From assembly GCF_006438925.1 (NCBI RefSeq), contig NZ_RCZA01000007.1, forward strand, positions 251,611-315,610: DNA of 64,000 nt, written 5' to 3'. The translations under genes were made by a program, and so were the position numbers. The DNA is from Pseudomonas mandelii (GTDB lineage: Bacteria > Pseudomonadota > Gammaproteobacteria > Pseudomonadales > Pseudomonadaceae). Under the pieces are notes generated by a model. It was given only the letters and a program-made list of their open reading frames with translations. It did no database searches and was not told where the DNA came from. How positions within the stretch are numbered: the first letter of the stretch is position 1; each line of letters starts with the position of its first letter. This document shows, in pieces, positions 42,852 to 51,138 of this stretch.

Positions 42852-43703
42852 TCACGGTTTCGCTTGCCGGGCAGCAGGATTAGCCAGGCCACTGCGGGCA
42901 AACTCCACGGCTTTGCGAAACTGCTCATCGGTCGGCCGCACCCCGGTGTACAGCACGAACTGCTCCAGCGCCTGGATCGCGATCACTTCCAGCCCGGTGA
43001 TCACTCGCTTGCCTTCAGCACGAGCGCGCACAATCAACGGTGTTTCCGAGGGGACGGCCACTACATCGAAGACAGTCTCGGCAGCAGCGATGGTTTCAAC
43101 ATCGAACGCCAGCTGATCGGCCTCGGGGCCGGACATGCCAATCGGTGTGACGTTGATCAACATCTGCGGCCGCTCCGAGCCCAGCTCCGCTTGCCATCGA
43201 TAGCCCAGCGATTCGGCCAACGCCCGTCCGGCACGCTCGTTACGGGCGATGATCAGGCCATTTTTGTAGCCACCGTCGCTCAAGGCACTGGCCACCGCCT
43301 TGGCCATGCCGCCACTGCCGCGCAGGGCAAAGGTCAATTCCTTCGGCACCTGGTGGGTGTCAAGCAACTGGGCGATCGCGATGTAATCGGTGTTGTAAGC
43401 CTTGAGATGGCCGTTTGTGTTAACGATGGTGTTGATTGATTGAATGGCCGCAGCGGAGGGGTCCAGTTCATCGACCAGGGCAATGCAGGCCTCCTTGAAC
43501 GGCATCGACACGCCGCAGCCACGAATCCCCAAGGCGCGAATACCGCCAACGGCGCCTGGCAGATCCTGACTGCTGAAGGCCTTGTAGTAAAAATTCAGCT
43601 CCAGTTGCTCATACAGATGATTGTGAAACCGCAGACCGAAGTTCCCCGGACGTGCGGAAAGCGACATGCACAGCTGGGTGTCTTTGTTGGGGTTCATCTG
43701 CAT
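42852..43703 (-). CDS. Shikimate/quinate 5-dehydrogenase family protein
   Basis: 283 residues. The substrate-binding N-domain has the catalytic lysine in VSMPFKEACI and the conserved NTD in AYNTDYIAI; the cofactor domain has the loop ALRGSGGMAKAVASAL in place of the strict GxGGxxxA. The canonical AroE is longer in motif conservation, so this is probably a paralogue (YdiB- or SdhL-like) rather than the housekeeping enzyme. ATG at 43703 has GGAG at good spacing. It precedes a cupin gene. Confidence 0.85.
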   Translation of the reverse strand: MQMNPNKDTQLCMSLSARPGNFGLRFHNHLYEQLELNFYYKAFSSQDLPGAVGGIRALGIRGCGVSMPFKEACIALVDELDPSAAAIQSINTIVNTNGHLKAYNTDYIAIAQLLDTHQVPKELTFALRGSGGMAKAVASALSDGGYKNGLIIARNERAGRALAESLGYRWQAELGSERPQMLINVTPIGMSGPEADQLAFDVETIAAAETVFDVVAVPSETPLIVRARAEGKRVITGLEVIAIQALEQFVLYTGVRPTDEQFRKAVEFARSGLANPAARQAKP

Positions 43704-43948
43704 GAAAAATCTCCTCGAATAACACTTTCAGATGGACGGGATTAGCCAATCCATCGGGTCTGATCGATCATAACGGTGTGTCTGCGCGCGGCCTCACTGA
43801 ACCGTAAAGAAGCGAGTACAGACCTTACACAAAATTTACCCAACGGCTGTGTTGATTTTGAAAAAAATGCTGTCTTAGAAGTATCCCCGCGACAATCCTT
43901 GGGTCTATTGCAGACACAAGCGTCGGGGCGAAGAACCGAGGAACTATC

Positions 43949-44320
43949 ATGATCCGTAAAATCCCCACAGTAGCCTTGCTGATCGGTGCTCTTGCTATCG
44001 CAGGGCAGGCAGAGGCTGGCGGCGGTCACGGCGGTCACGGTTGGGAAGGGCCGGCGGTATTTGGCGCGATCGTTGGCTCGGCCATCGTTGGTTCGGCCAT
44101 CATCAATAGCAACCGCCCGGTCTATGTACAGCAACCGGTTTACGCTCAGCCACAACCGGTTTATGTGCAACCGCCACCGGTTTATTACCAGCCGGCACCG
44201 GTCTACGTGCAACAACCGGTCTATTACGGCCCGCCACCAGTTTACTACGGCCCGCCACGTGGTTATTACGGTCCACCGCGCGGTTACTACGGCCCTCCCC
44301 ACGGTTATGGCCGCTGGTAA
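43949..44320 (+). CDS. Exported Pro-Val-Tyr repeat protein
   Basis: 123 residues. A signal peptide (MIRKIPTVALLIGALAIAGQAEA) is followed by a glycine/histidine stretch (GGGHGGHGW), a small hydrophobic segment and then tandem PVYxQ units that change into PPVYYGPP and RGYYGPP units to the end. It is probably extracellular or outer-membrane associated. The repetitive Pro/Tyr composition suggests an adhesive or wall-associated role, but none is proven. AGGAACTATC is the ribosome site. A terminator follows. Confidence 0.85.
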   Translation: MIRKIPTVALLIGALAIAGQAEAGGGHGGHGWEGPAVFGAIVGSAIVGSAIINSNRPVYVQQPVYAQPQPVYVQPPPVYYQPAPVYVQQPVYYGPPPVYYGPPRGYYGPPRGYYGPPHGYGRW

Positions 44321-44330
44321 CGGAATCATC

Positions 44331-44359
44331 AGGCCCCGCCTCAACAGCGGGGCCTTTTT
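44331..44359 (+). terminator. Terminator after the Pro-Val-Tyr repeat gene
   Basis: AGGCCCCGC CTCAACA GCGGGGCCTTTTT. Strong stem and T run. Confidence 0.92.
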
Positions 44360-44554
44360 GTGACCGTCCGTCGGCAGAGGTCTGGATAAATCTCGCCAAG
44401 GTCGCTGTCGGGACAGTCTTTGCGGCGCAAGTTGGCAAGATTGACTCGCCATCCTTCCCCCTCGCTGGGGAAAACGGTCATATTTTTGTCATGTCGGGTC
44501 CGCACTCTTGGATCTGTCCGTTAACAACAGGTTGATAAAAACAAGGACGACCTC

Positions 44555-44749
44555 ATGCCCACGCAAAACCCGCACCGCATTGTCGGCTTGTGCACTTCCA
44601 GCAAGGTGTACAACGCACTGACCGAACTCAAGCACCTGGAAGGCCATCGCAGCGCCAAGTTTCTTTCGCTGCTGGCAGAAAACCTGGTGCGAAAAGGCCT
44701 GCTCAACGAGCAGGAAGTGGTTCATATGCTGGATCTGGTGGTCGACTGA
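44555..44749 (+). CDS. Small conserved hypothetical protein, 64 residues
   Basis: Sequence MPTQNPHRIVGLCTSSKVYNALTELKHLEGH, then a predicted helix pair SAKFLSLLAENLVRKGLLNEQEVVHML. The helix pair resembles ribbon-helix or small regulator folds, not enough for a name. ACAAGGACGACCTC precedes the ATG. It is followed by another small gene, separated by 100 bp. Confidence 0.6.
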   Translation: MPTQNPHRIVGLCTSSKVYNALTELKHLEGHRSAKFLSLLAENLVRKGLLNEQEVVHMLDLVVD

Positions 44750-44849
44750 ACCGATGACTCATTGGCATCAATGACGACTATCGAAAGCGTTGATTGTCCG
44801 TTCAAGTGTCCAGTCCGTAAGGTAGCTCCACAGATTGATGGAGGTACTT

Positions 44850-45032
44850 ATGTCCCAGGTTCAGATTATGTCCGTTATCGGCAGCGCCGTTCCCGCACCG
44901 CTCAGAGAGTTAGGATTGCTCGCCTGTTGGTACCTGGTGCAGGACGGCGAACCGATCAGCGGTCCGCTCACCTCGCTGCCGGCCGCCCAGGCACTGTCGC
45001 AACGCATCGGCCAAGGCCAGATCGGCGCTTAA
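44850..45032 (+). CDS. Small hypothetical protein, 60 residues
   Basis: GGAGGTACTT directly precedes the ATG at 44850, which decides this start over the upstream ATG in frame. The protein begins MSQVQIMSVIGSAVPAPLREL and contains WYLVQDGEPISGPLTSLPAAQAL, a GYF-like WYL...G.PL.S pattern that may mark a small binding domain. Its last 4 bp overlap the convergent AI-2E gene. Confidence 0.65.
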   Translation: MSQVQIMSVIGSAVPAPLRELGLLACWYLVQDGEPISGPLTSLPAAQALSQRIGQGQIGA

Positions 45033-46090
45033 GGCAGCTGCACCCGCGGCTTGGTTTCAATGAAGATTGCCCAGCTCGACATGAACAGCGCGGCGATCAG
45101 CGGTCCGATCACAAAGCCATTGAGGCCGAAGATCGCCAGACCGCCCAAGGTCGAGATCAGGATCAGATAGTCCGGCATCTTGGTATCCTTGCCCACCAGG
45201 ATCGGTCGCAGCACGTTATCCACCAGGCCGATCACAAAAATCCCGTACAGCCCCAGCACCACGCCCTGCCAGATCGCCCCGGCGAACAGGAAAAATGCCG
45301 CCACCGGCGCCCAGACAATCCCCGCCCCCACCGCTGGCAACAGCGACAGAAACGCCATCAGCACCGCCCAGAGCAACGCGCTCGGAATATCCAGAAACCA
45401 GAAAATCAAACCGCCCAATGCGCCTTGCGTGATCGCCACCAACAGGTTGCCCTTCACTGTCGCCCGTACCACACGATTGAACTTGAGTTGCAAACGGCGT
45501 TTCTGGTGCTCCTGCAGCGGCACCGCGGCGCGAACTTTACGGGCCAGCTCAGCACCGTCCCGCAAAAAGAAGAACAACAGGTAGAGCATGATGAAAAAGC
45601 TCACCACAAACTCGAACGTGCCTTGGCCAAAACTGAAAGCCTTCGTGGCGATAAACTCATTGCCCGTCACCGCACTCTTGATGATTTTCTCCCGCAGCCC
45701 GTCCAGGCCGCCTACCCCGAACCGGTCGAGCAAGTGCTGGAAGTACGGCGGCAGGCTGTGTTTGAAATGCGTCACAAACCCGGCGATGTCCAATTCACCG
45801 CTTTCAATGCTCTTGTACAGCGCGGCCCCTTCCTGGACCAGCAAGATACTGAGGACAATCACCGGCAGAATCGCGATCACCAGGCAGATGCTCAGGGTGA
45901 GCAGCGCCGTCAGGTTGCGCTCCCAGCCGAACTTCAGTTGCAGTCGTCGCTGCAAGGGCGCGAAGAGGATGCCGAGGATAACCGCCCAGAACACCGCGCC
46001 GTAAAACGGCAGCAAAATCCATACGAAAGCGGCGGTGACCAGCCCCAGCAAGATCACCAGTGATTTGTCTTGTAGCTTCTCTTCGTTCAT
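45029..46090 (-). CDS. AI-2E family transporter (YdiK/PerM type)
   Basis: 353 residues, about eight helices in the AI-2E exporter pattern: FYGAVFWAVILGILFAPLQRR near the start and the conserved C-terminal segment LALGPLIAALFMSSW-like (VIGPLIAALFMSSWAIF). The family includes TqsA and Na+/H+ antiporters, so the substrate is uncertain. It is convergent with a small ORF, overlapping by 4 bp. Confidence 0.9.
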   Translation of the reverse strand: MNEEKLQDKSLVILLGLVTAAFVWILLPFYGAVFWAVILGILFAPLQRRLQLKFGWERNLTALLTLSICLVIAILPVIVLSILLVQEGAALYKSIESGELDIAGFVTHFKHSLPPYFQHLLDRFGVGGLDGLREKIIKSAVTGNEFIATKAFSFGQGTFEFVVSFFIMLYLLFFFLRDGAELARKVRAAVPLQEHQKRRLQLKFNRVVRATVKGNLLVAITQGALGGLIFWFLDIPSALLWAVLMAFLSLLPAVGAGIVWAPVAAFFLFAGAIWQGVVLGLYGIFVIGLVDNVLRPILVGKDTKMPDYLILISTLGGLAIFGLNGFVIGPLIAALFMSSWAIFIETKPRVQLP

Positions 46091-46266
46091 TTCCGATCCA
46101 TGTCAGTCCGCAGGGGCGCATGCTCTTGTACTGAAGAGCCTTCCTGATGCTTAGTCCGCCACGGTTCGCGCGAGTGCCATCCGTTTGTTCATCAAGCATA
46201 GATCCAGATCAATGAACCCCGCGGGCAAGCCGCTTATTCTCGGCGGCTTTTGTGACCGACTCTGCC

Positions 46267-47592
46267 ATGACTCTCCTGCCTCCAGAACTGCTCGCCCCCG
46301 CCGGCACCCTGAAAAACATGCGTTATGCCTTCGCCTACGGCGCCGATGCGGTGTACGCCGGTCAACCGCGCTACAGCCTGCGGGTGCGCAATAACGAATT
46401 CGATCACGCCAATCTGGCCCTCGGCATTCACGAGGCCCAGGCTCAAGGCAAACGCTTCTATGTGGTGGTGAACATCGCCCCGCACAACGCCAAGCTAAAA
46501 ACCTTCCTCAAAGACCTGGCGCCGATCATTGCTATGGCGCCGGACGCGCTGATCATGTCCGATCCAGGCCTGATCATGCTGGTCCGCCGGCATTATCCGC
46601 AGATGCCGATTCACCTTTCGGTACAGGCCAACACGGTGAACTGGGCCAGTGTCGAGTTCTGGCAACAACAAGGCCTGAGCCGGATCATCCTGTCGCGGGA
46701 ACTGTCCCTGGAAGAAATCGCCGAAATCCGCGAACAGGTGCCGGCCATGGAACTGGAAGTGTTCGTCCACGGCGCGTTGTGCATGGCCTACTCCGGCCGC
46801 TGCCTGTTGTCGGGTTACATGAACAAGCGCGACGCTAATCAGGGCAGTTGCACCAATGCCTGTCGCTGGAAGTACTCGGCGCAGCAGGCCACGGAAAACC
46901 AGCTCGGCGAAATCGTGCAGACCTTCCAGCCTGAACCGACCCTGGGCATCGGTGCCCCGACCGATCAGGTGTTTCTGTTGCAGGAAGCCAATCGGCCCGA
47001 CGAACTGATGCAGGCCTTCGAAGACGAGCACGGCACTTACATCATGAACGCCAAGGACCTGCGTGCGGTGCAGCATGTCGAGCGCCTGACGCAGATGGGC
47101 GTGCACTCACTGAAAATCGAGGGCCGGACCAAATCCCATTTTTATTGCGCACGCACCACTCAGGTTTACCGCCGGGCGATCGACGACGCGGTGGCCGGTC
47201 GCGAGTTCGACCGCAACCTGATGACGGATCTGGAATCCCTCGCCCAGCGCGGCTACACCGAAGGTTTTCTGCGGCGGCATGTGCATGACGAATACCAGAA
47301 CTACCAACACGGCAGTTCGGTGTCGGAACGGCAGCAGTTTGTCGGCGAGCTGACCGGTGAGCGGCGTGACCGGATGGCGGAAATCAAGGTAAAGAACCGA
47401 TTTGGCCTGGGCGACCACATGGAACTGATGACGCCCAAGGGCAACTTCCAATTCGACTTGCAGCAACTTCAAAACGCCAAAGGCGAGCCGATAGAAGTGG
47501 CACCGGGGGATGGGCATACGGTGTATCTGCCGATTCCCGATGCGGTGGATTTGCAGTTTGGGTTGTTGATGCGGGATGTGGGTGTCGCTTAG
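46267..47592 (+). CDS. yegQ: U32 family tRNA 5-hydroxyuridine synthase subunit TrhP/YegQ
   Basis: 441 residues. PELLAPAGTLKNMRYAFAYGADAVYAG is almost identical to the E. coli YegQ start, read in parts. Four conserved Cys appear in HGALCMAYSGRCLLSGY and GSCTNACRWKY and hold the Fe-S cluster. TrhP makes 5-hydroxyuridine at tRNA position 34 from prephenate-derived chemistry. Start at 46267 is preferred over a GTG 15 bp upstream because MTLLPPELL aligns with the family. Confidence 0.95.
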   Translation: MTLLPPELLAPAGTLKNMRYAFAYGADAVYAGQPRYSLRVRNNEFDHANLALGIHEAQAQGKRFYVVVNIAPHNAKLKTFLKDLAPIIAMAPDALIMSDPGLIMLVRRHYPQMPIHLSVQANTVNWASVEFWQQQGLSRIILSRELSLEEIAEIREQVPAMELEVFVHGALCMAYSGRCLLSGYMNKRDANQGSCTNACRWKYSAQQATENQLGEIVQTFQPEPTLGIGAPTDQVFLLQEANRPDELMQAFEDEHGTYIMNAKDLRAVQHVERLTQMGVHSLKIEGRTKSHFYCARTTQVYRRAIDDAVAGREFDRNLMTDLESLAQRGYTEGFLRRHVHDEYQNYQHGSSVSERQQFVGELTGERRDRMAEIKVKNRFGLGDHMELMTPKGNFQFDLQQLQNAKGEPIEVAPGDGHTVYLPIPDAVDLQFGLLMRDVGVA

Positions 47593-47775
47593 ATCCACCC
47601 CTCACCCCAGCCCTCTCCCCACGGGGGAGAGGGGGAAAGGGAGCCAATCTTCAAGCCTTTCAAACCTGAGTTCGATTCGGAATTTCAGGTCGATTTCGAC
47701 TCGACAACTCGGTCAGTTCCCTCGCCCCTCTGGGGCGGTCCGACGCTTTGGGAGGGTTAGGGGTGTTTTCCAGCT
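47592..47775. repeat. CCTCACCCCAGCCCTCTCCCC-type intergenic repeat
   Basis: After yegQ: CCCTCACCCCAGCCCTCTCC, a C-rich stretch with an inverted GGGGGAGAGGGGG partner, then TTCCCTCGCCCCTCTGGGGC and GGGAGGGTTAGGGGTG. The partial inverted order resembles a dispersed palindromic element. There is no ORF. Recognition is by eye only. Confidence 0.5.
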
Positions 47776-47782
47776 TCACCAC

Positions 47783-48652
47783 CTATCCCGGCAAAAACTC
47801 TTCTCGCAACATCCCCACAAACGCCTCCCGCGCCGGGTGAACCCCGGCGTTTTCATGCCAGTAAAACAGGTTGTCGATCGCCGTCAGCTCGGGGAACTCA
47901 TACCCCGCGCAACCCGCCCCTTTGGCGTACTGATCAAACACGCCTTTTGGCACCAGCGCGACACCCGCCCCGGCACTGACGCAGCCGACAATCGCCCCGT
48001 AACTGGCCAGGCTGACAATCGGCAACGCCTGCCCCTGCCGCAGCAACCAATGCTCCAGCGCCGCCCGGTAGGGACAGCCCTGAGGCCACATGAACACGGT
48101 CTTGTCCAGCAAGTCCGCGATGTTTCGTACCGGCCCCAGGGACGTCGAGGCAATCAGCAGCAGCTCCTCGCGGTACATCGGCGTGCGCTTGAGGTGTGAG
48201 CGCTCGACATCCACCGCAACGATCGCGCCGTCGAGCCGGTGGTTGAGGGTGTCGTCGAGCAATTGGCCCCAGGCGCCAGTGGTCAGCTCCAGCGCCACCG
48301 CCGGGAAACGTTTGTGGAATTTCGCCAGCAGCCGCGGCAATCGACCGGTCGCCGACGACTCGATGGCGCCAATGCGCAACGGCCCGGACGGCTCGGCCGA
48401 AGGGTCCACCGCGCGTTTGGCTTCAGCCGTCAGGGCGAGAATTTTCGAGGCATACGCCAGAAAGGTTTGCCCCGCCGGGCTGATTCGCAGCCCTCGGCCT
48501 TCGCGCAGAAACAGCGCGACACCCAGCTCCGCTTCCAGAGACTTGATCCGTGCCGTGATGTTCGACGGCACGCAATGCAACATCTCTGCCGCCCGGGCGA
48601 TGCTGCCGACCTCGGCGACGGTCTTGAACATGCGTATCTGTGCCAGCTCCAT
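47783..48652 (-). CDS. LysR family regulator beside an EamA transporter
   Basis: 289 residues, HTH in MFKTVAEVGSIARAAEMLHCVPSNITARIKSLEAELG and an effector domain with MWPQGCPYRAALEHWL. It is divergent from the DMT exporter with a 96-bp gap, so control of that exporter is likely. It resembles regulators paired with YedA/RhaT-like exporters. Effector unknown. Confidence 0.92.
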   Translation of the reverse strand: MELAQIRMFKTVAEVGSIARAAEMLHCVPSNITARIKSLEAELGVALFLREGRGLRISPAGQTFLAYASKILALTAEAKRAVDPSAEPSGPLRIGAIESSATGRLPRLLAKFHKRFPAVALELTTGAWGQLLDDTLNHRLDGAIVAVDVERSHLKRTPMYREELLLIASTSLGPVRNIADLLDKTVFMWPQGCPYRAALEHWLLRQGQALPIVSLASYGAIVGCVSAGAGVALVPKGVFDQYAKGAGCAGYEFPELTAIDNLFYWHENAGVHPAREAFVGMLREEFLPG

Positions 48653-48748
48653 ACATCACCCAAAGTGAAGAGTTGACGCACTATAAGTCAGTTGTGGAGA
48701 ACAGTCAGGCTTCTGATACTGGGTGCATCCGCCTATAGGTGCCCGCAC

Positions 48749-49657
48749 ATGAAACCACTCACGCCCTCCCCCGGTTCTCCCGTCAAACTCATCCTGGCCA
48801 TGGCATTTGTGGTCGCCTGCTGGGGTTACTCTCCGACCGGCATTCACATCGGTTTGCAGGCCTATGATCCTGGTCATCTGGCCTTGCTGCGGTTTCTGCT
48901 GGCGTCGGCACTCATGGCGGTGGTCGCAGTATTCCGGGGCATCAGCCTGCCGAACAGGCGTGACCTGCCGCTGCTGTTCGCGCTCGGTTTCTTTGCCGTG
49001 AGCCTGCACCATGTCGCGCTGAATTTCGGCCAGCAAAGTGTCAGCGCCGGCGCCTCCAGCGTGTTGGCGCAATCGACGCCGTTGTTCAGCACGCTGCTGG
49101 CGCGTTTCGTGTTCAAGGACCGGGTTAGCGCGTGGCGCTGGGGCTGCGTTTTTCTGGGATTGATCGGCGTGGTGATTGTGGTGGCCGGGGATCACGGACT
49201 GGGGAGCATCGACGCCCATGGTTTGTTGATCCTGCTGGCGGCGGTGTCATGGAGTTTCTACTTTGCCTTGCAGAAGCATCACTCGCGGCGCTACGACGGG
49301 CTGATGCTGGTGTGTTACACGGTTTGGTTCGGGACGCTGCTGCTGTTGGTTTATCTCCCGGGGCTGGTGAGCCAGGTCATCACCGCTCCGGTTGAAGTGC
49401 AGTTTGCGGTCATCGGGCTGGGCATTTTCCCAAGTGCCCTTGCGTATCTCGCCTGGGCCTATGTGCTGACTCATGTGGATCTGAGCCGTGCAACGATGAC
49501 GCTGTATCTGATTCCACCGACCGCCATGGCGATTGCCTCTTTTGCGCTGGGCGAGCGGCCGACGTTGATGATCGTTGGGGGCGCACTGGTGGTGCTGGTC
49601 AGCGTGTTGGCATTGAATCTGGAGCGCAGGCCGATGGTTCAGGTGGCTAGCGTCTGA
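48749..49657 (+). CDS. EamA/DMT family transporter
   Basis: 302 residues with ten predicted helices in two EamA repeats (LALLRFLLASALMAVVAVFRG and GLGIFPSALAYLAWAYVLTHVDL). This is the fold of small-metabolite exporters such as YedA and RhaT. ATG at 48749 is chosen; the 19-codon upstream extension lacks a ribosome site. Substrate unknown. It is divergent from its likely LysR regulator. Confidence 0.92.
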   Translation: MKPLTPSPGSPVKLILAMAFVVACWGYSPTGIHIGLQAYDPGHLALLRFLLASALMAVVAVFRGISLPNRRDLPLLFALGFFAVSLHHVALNFGQQSVSAGASSVLAQSTPLFSTLLARFVFKDRVSAWRWGCVFLGLIGVVIVVAGDHGLGSIDAHGLLILLAAVSWSFYFALQKHHSRRYDGLMLVCYTVWFGTLLLLVYLPGLVSQVITAPVEVQFAVIGLGIFPSALAYLAWAYVLTHVDLSRATMTLYLIPPTAMAIASFALGERPTLMIVGGALVVLVSVLALNLERRPMVQVASV

Positions 49658-49673
49658 TGATTGATCTGTGTTG

Positions 49674-49787
49674 AGGCGCAGAACCTGTGGGAGCGAGCTT
49701 GCTCGCGATGGCGGACTGGCAGACAACGTATGTGTTGAATGTAAGACCGCCATCGCGAGCAAGCTCGCTCCCACAGGTTCTGCGCCT
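49674..49787. repeat. Large perfect REP palindrome, GTGGGAGCGAGCTTGCTCGCGATGGCGG type
   Basis: Arms 49674-49714 and 49747-49787 are perfectly complementary over 41 bp (AGGCGCAGAACCTGTGGGAGC to GCTCCCACAGGTTCTGCGCCT), with a 32-bp loop. It lies between convergent genes. The stem is longer than in the other REP pairs of the window. Confidence 0.92.
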
Positions 49788-49821
49788 TAACTGACTGGCA
49801 TTGGCCTTGCGCCGGTTGTTT

Positions 49822-50052
49822 TTATCGCCTGTCATCGGACAGCGGTGTTGGTTCATCTGCCGGAGGCACGTCCTCGGCCGCATCAGGGTCCATCAAGTCT
49901 TCAGGTCGATCCGTGTCGGCCTCGGCCGGGTCCCGCGAAGGGTCCATGCCGGGTGGCGCGTCGTGATCCATGCGCGGCTCGTCGGTGCCGGGCATGGGTC
50001 GGGTTGGGTCGATATTGGGCGTTCCACCCTGGAACATCGAATCGTTAGCCAT
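49822..50052 (-). CDS. Small Asp/Pro/Met-rich protein, paralogue of the one at 29351-29566
   Basis: 76 residues starting MANDSMFQGGTPNIDPTRPMPG and rich in DP and MDP units (PPGMDPSRDPAEADTD). It has the same leader GTGAGGTGCGTC as the 29.4-kb gene and the same composition, so the two are likely paralogues. Predicted disordered; function unknown. It lies 93 bp upstream of a GntR gene's end, on the same strand. Confidence 0.65.
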   Translation of the reverse strand: MANDSMFQGGTPNIDPTRPMPGTDEPRMDHDAPPGMDPSRDPAEADTDRPEDLMDPDAAEDVPPADEPTPLSDDRR

Positions 50053-50144
50053 GACGCACCTCACTGATGAGGTCCAGCAAATCTGGGCCGTACTCGTTGG
50101 AAGCAGGGCCGCGGATGAGGTGCTATCGAGTAGACAAACGGTGG

Positions 50145-50858
50145 TCAGCCATCGGCCGAAAAACGGTCGCGACTGTTGGTCAGGTGCAGCCACATGGCCG
50201 CCCGCGCCGCATCCGGATCCTGGCGTTTGATGGCGTTGAGAATCGCCTCGTGCTCAAGATTGGCCAGTTGCCCGAGCTTGCTCAAGTCCACTGCGCCGCG
50301 CTCGGCGGCATTGACGCGGGTGCGCGGGATCATGGCGCTGCCCAGGTGCTGCATGATTTCGGTGAAGCACACGTTGCCGGTGGCTTCGGCGATCAGCAAG
50401 TGGAAGCGCTTGTCGGCTTCGACGCAGCTGTCGTTGTTGGCCAGCAGGCTTTGATAGTCGTCCAGCGCTTCGCGCATCTGCACCAATTGATGATCCGTGC
50501 GACGGGTTGCAGCGAGTGCGGCGGCCTGGGTTTCCAGGCCCATGCGCAACTCCAGAATGCTGCGCACCCCCAGCGCGGTATCGACGTTCAACCGCAGACC
50601 CTGCTCCGGTGCTCGCTCGATAACAAAGGTGCCGATGCCATGGCGGGTTTCCACGAGACCGGACGCCTGCAATTTCGAGATCGCCTCGCGCACCACCGTG
50701 CGACTGACGCCGTGCTCCTGAACAATCGTGTTCTCGGATGGCAGCTTGTCGCCGGGCAGCATCTGGCCGAGCAAGATGCTCTGGGTCAGCTTGGCGACCA
50801 GGTCATGGGCCAGGTTGTGGGTGCGCTTGCGGGCAGGCGCGTCGAGGTCTTCTTGCAT
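50145..50858 (-). CDS. GntR family regulator with FCD domain, probable D-glucarate regulator
   Basis: About 237 residues from ATG 50858 (ATG 50867 is possible). The winged HTH is in LLGQMLPGDKLPSENTIVQEHGVSRTVVREAISKLQASG; the FCD domain follows with metal-binding histidines (DKRFHLLIAEATGN, LEHEAILNAI, MWLHL). It is divergent from the MFS carrier and gudD, with TTGTATGACAA in the gap, so it likely controls them in response to glucarate or galactarate. The FCD group includes many sugar-acid regulators. Confidence 0.92.
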   Translation of the reverse strand: MQEDLDAPARKRTHNLAHDLVAKLTQSILLGQMLPGDKLPSENTIVQEHGVSRTVVREAISKLQASGLVETRHGIGTFVIERAPEQGLRLNVDTALGVRSILELRMGLETQAAALAATRRTDHQLVQMREALDDYQSLLANNDSCVEADKRFHLLIAEATGNVCFTEIMQHLGSAMIPRTRVNAAERGAVDLSKLGQLANLEHEAILNAIKRQDPDAARAAMWLHLTNSRDRFSADG

Positions 50859-50933
50859 GGCGATCATCCGGAGCAGGGCTACCGGAATCGTAGCACTGCG
50901 CTGGACGGGAATCTCAGGAAAACGCCGATCAAC

Positions 50934-50944
50934 TTGTATGACAA
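50934..50944. promoter_or_regulatory. Candidate GntR/FCD operator TTGTATGACAA
   Basis: TTGT ATG ACAA is a perfect 4-bp inverted repeat around three bases, the size and form of FCD-type GntR operators. A related site TTGTATGATGT lies at 51067-51077, nearer the MFS start. The two are about 133 bp apart in the divergent gap. Confidence 0.45.
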
Positions 50945-51138
50945 CACTCAACAAACCGGGCAGACGAGACTCCGCGAAGGTCATCCATTAATGCAAAATT
51001 AATAACAAACCCTCCATCAAGCGCCATTTTGTTGGGCGAAGACTCTTGCAGTATGAAAAAACGTAGTTGTATGATGTCTATCAACATCGCAACACCCCGT
51101 CACACCCCGCATAAAAATAATCAGTGGGAGATAACGCA

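Noticed and set aside
43742..44452. Minus-strand ORF opposite the Pro-Val-Tyr repeat gene
   Set aside because: Arg/Trp-rich mirror of the tyrosine/proline repeats; the plus-strand gene has a signal peptide and ribosome site.
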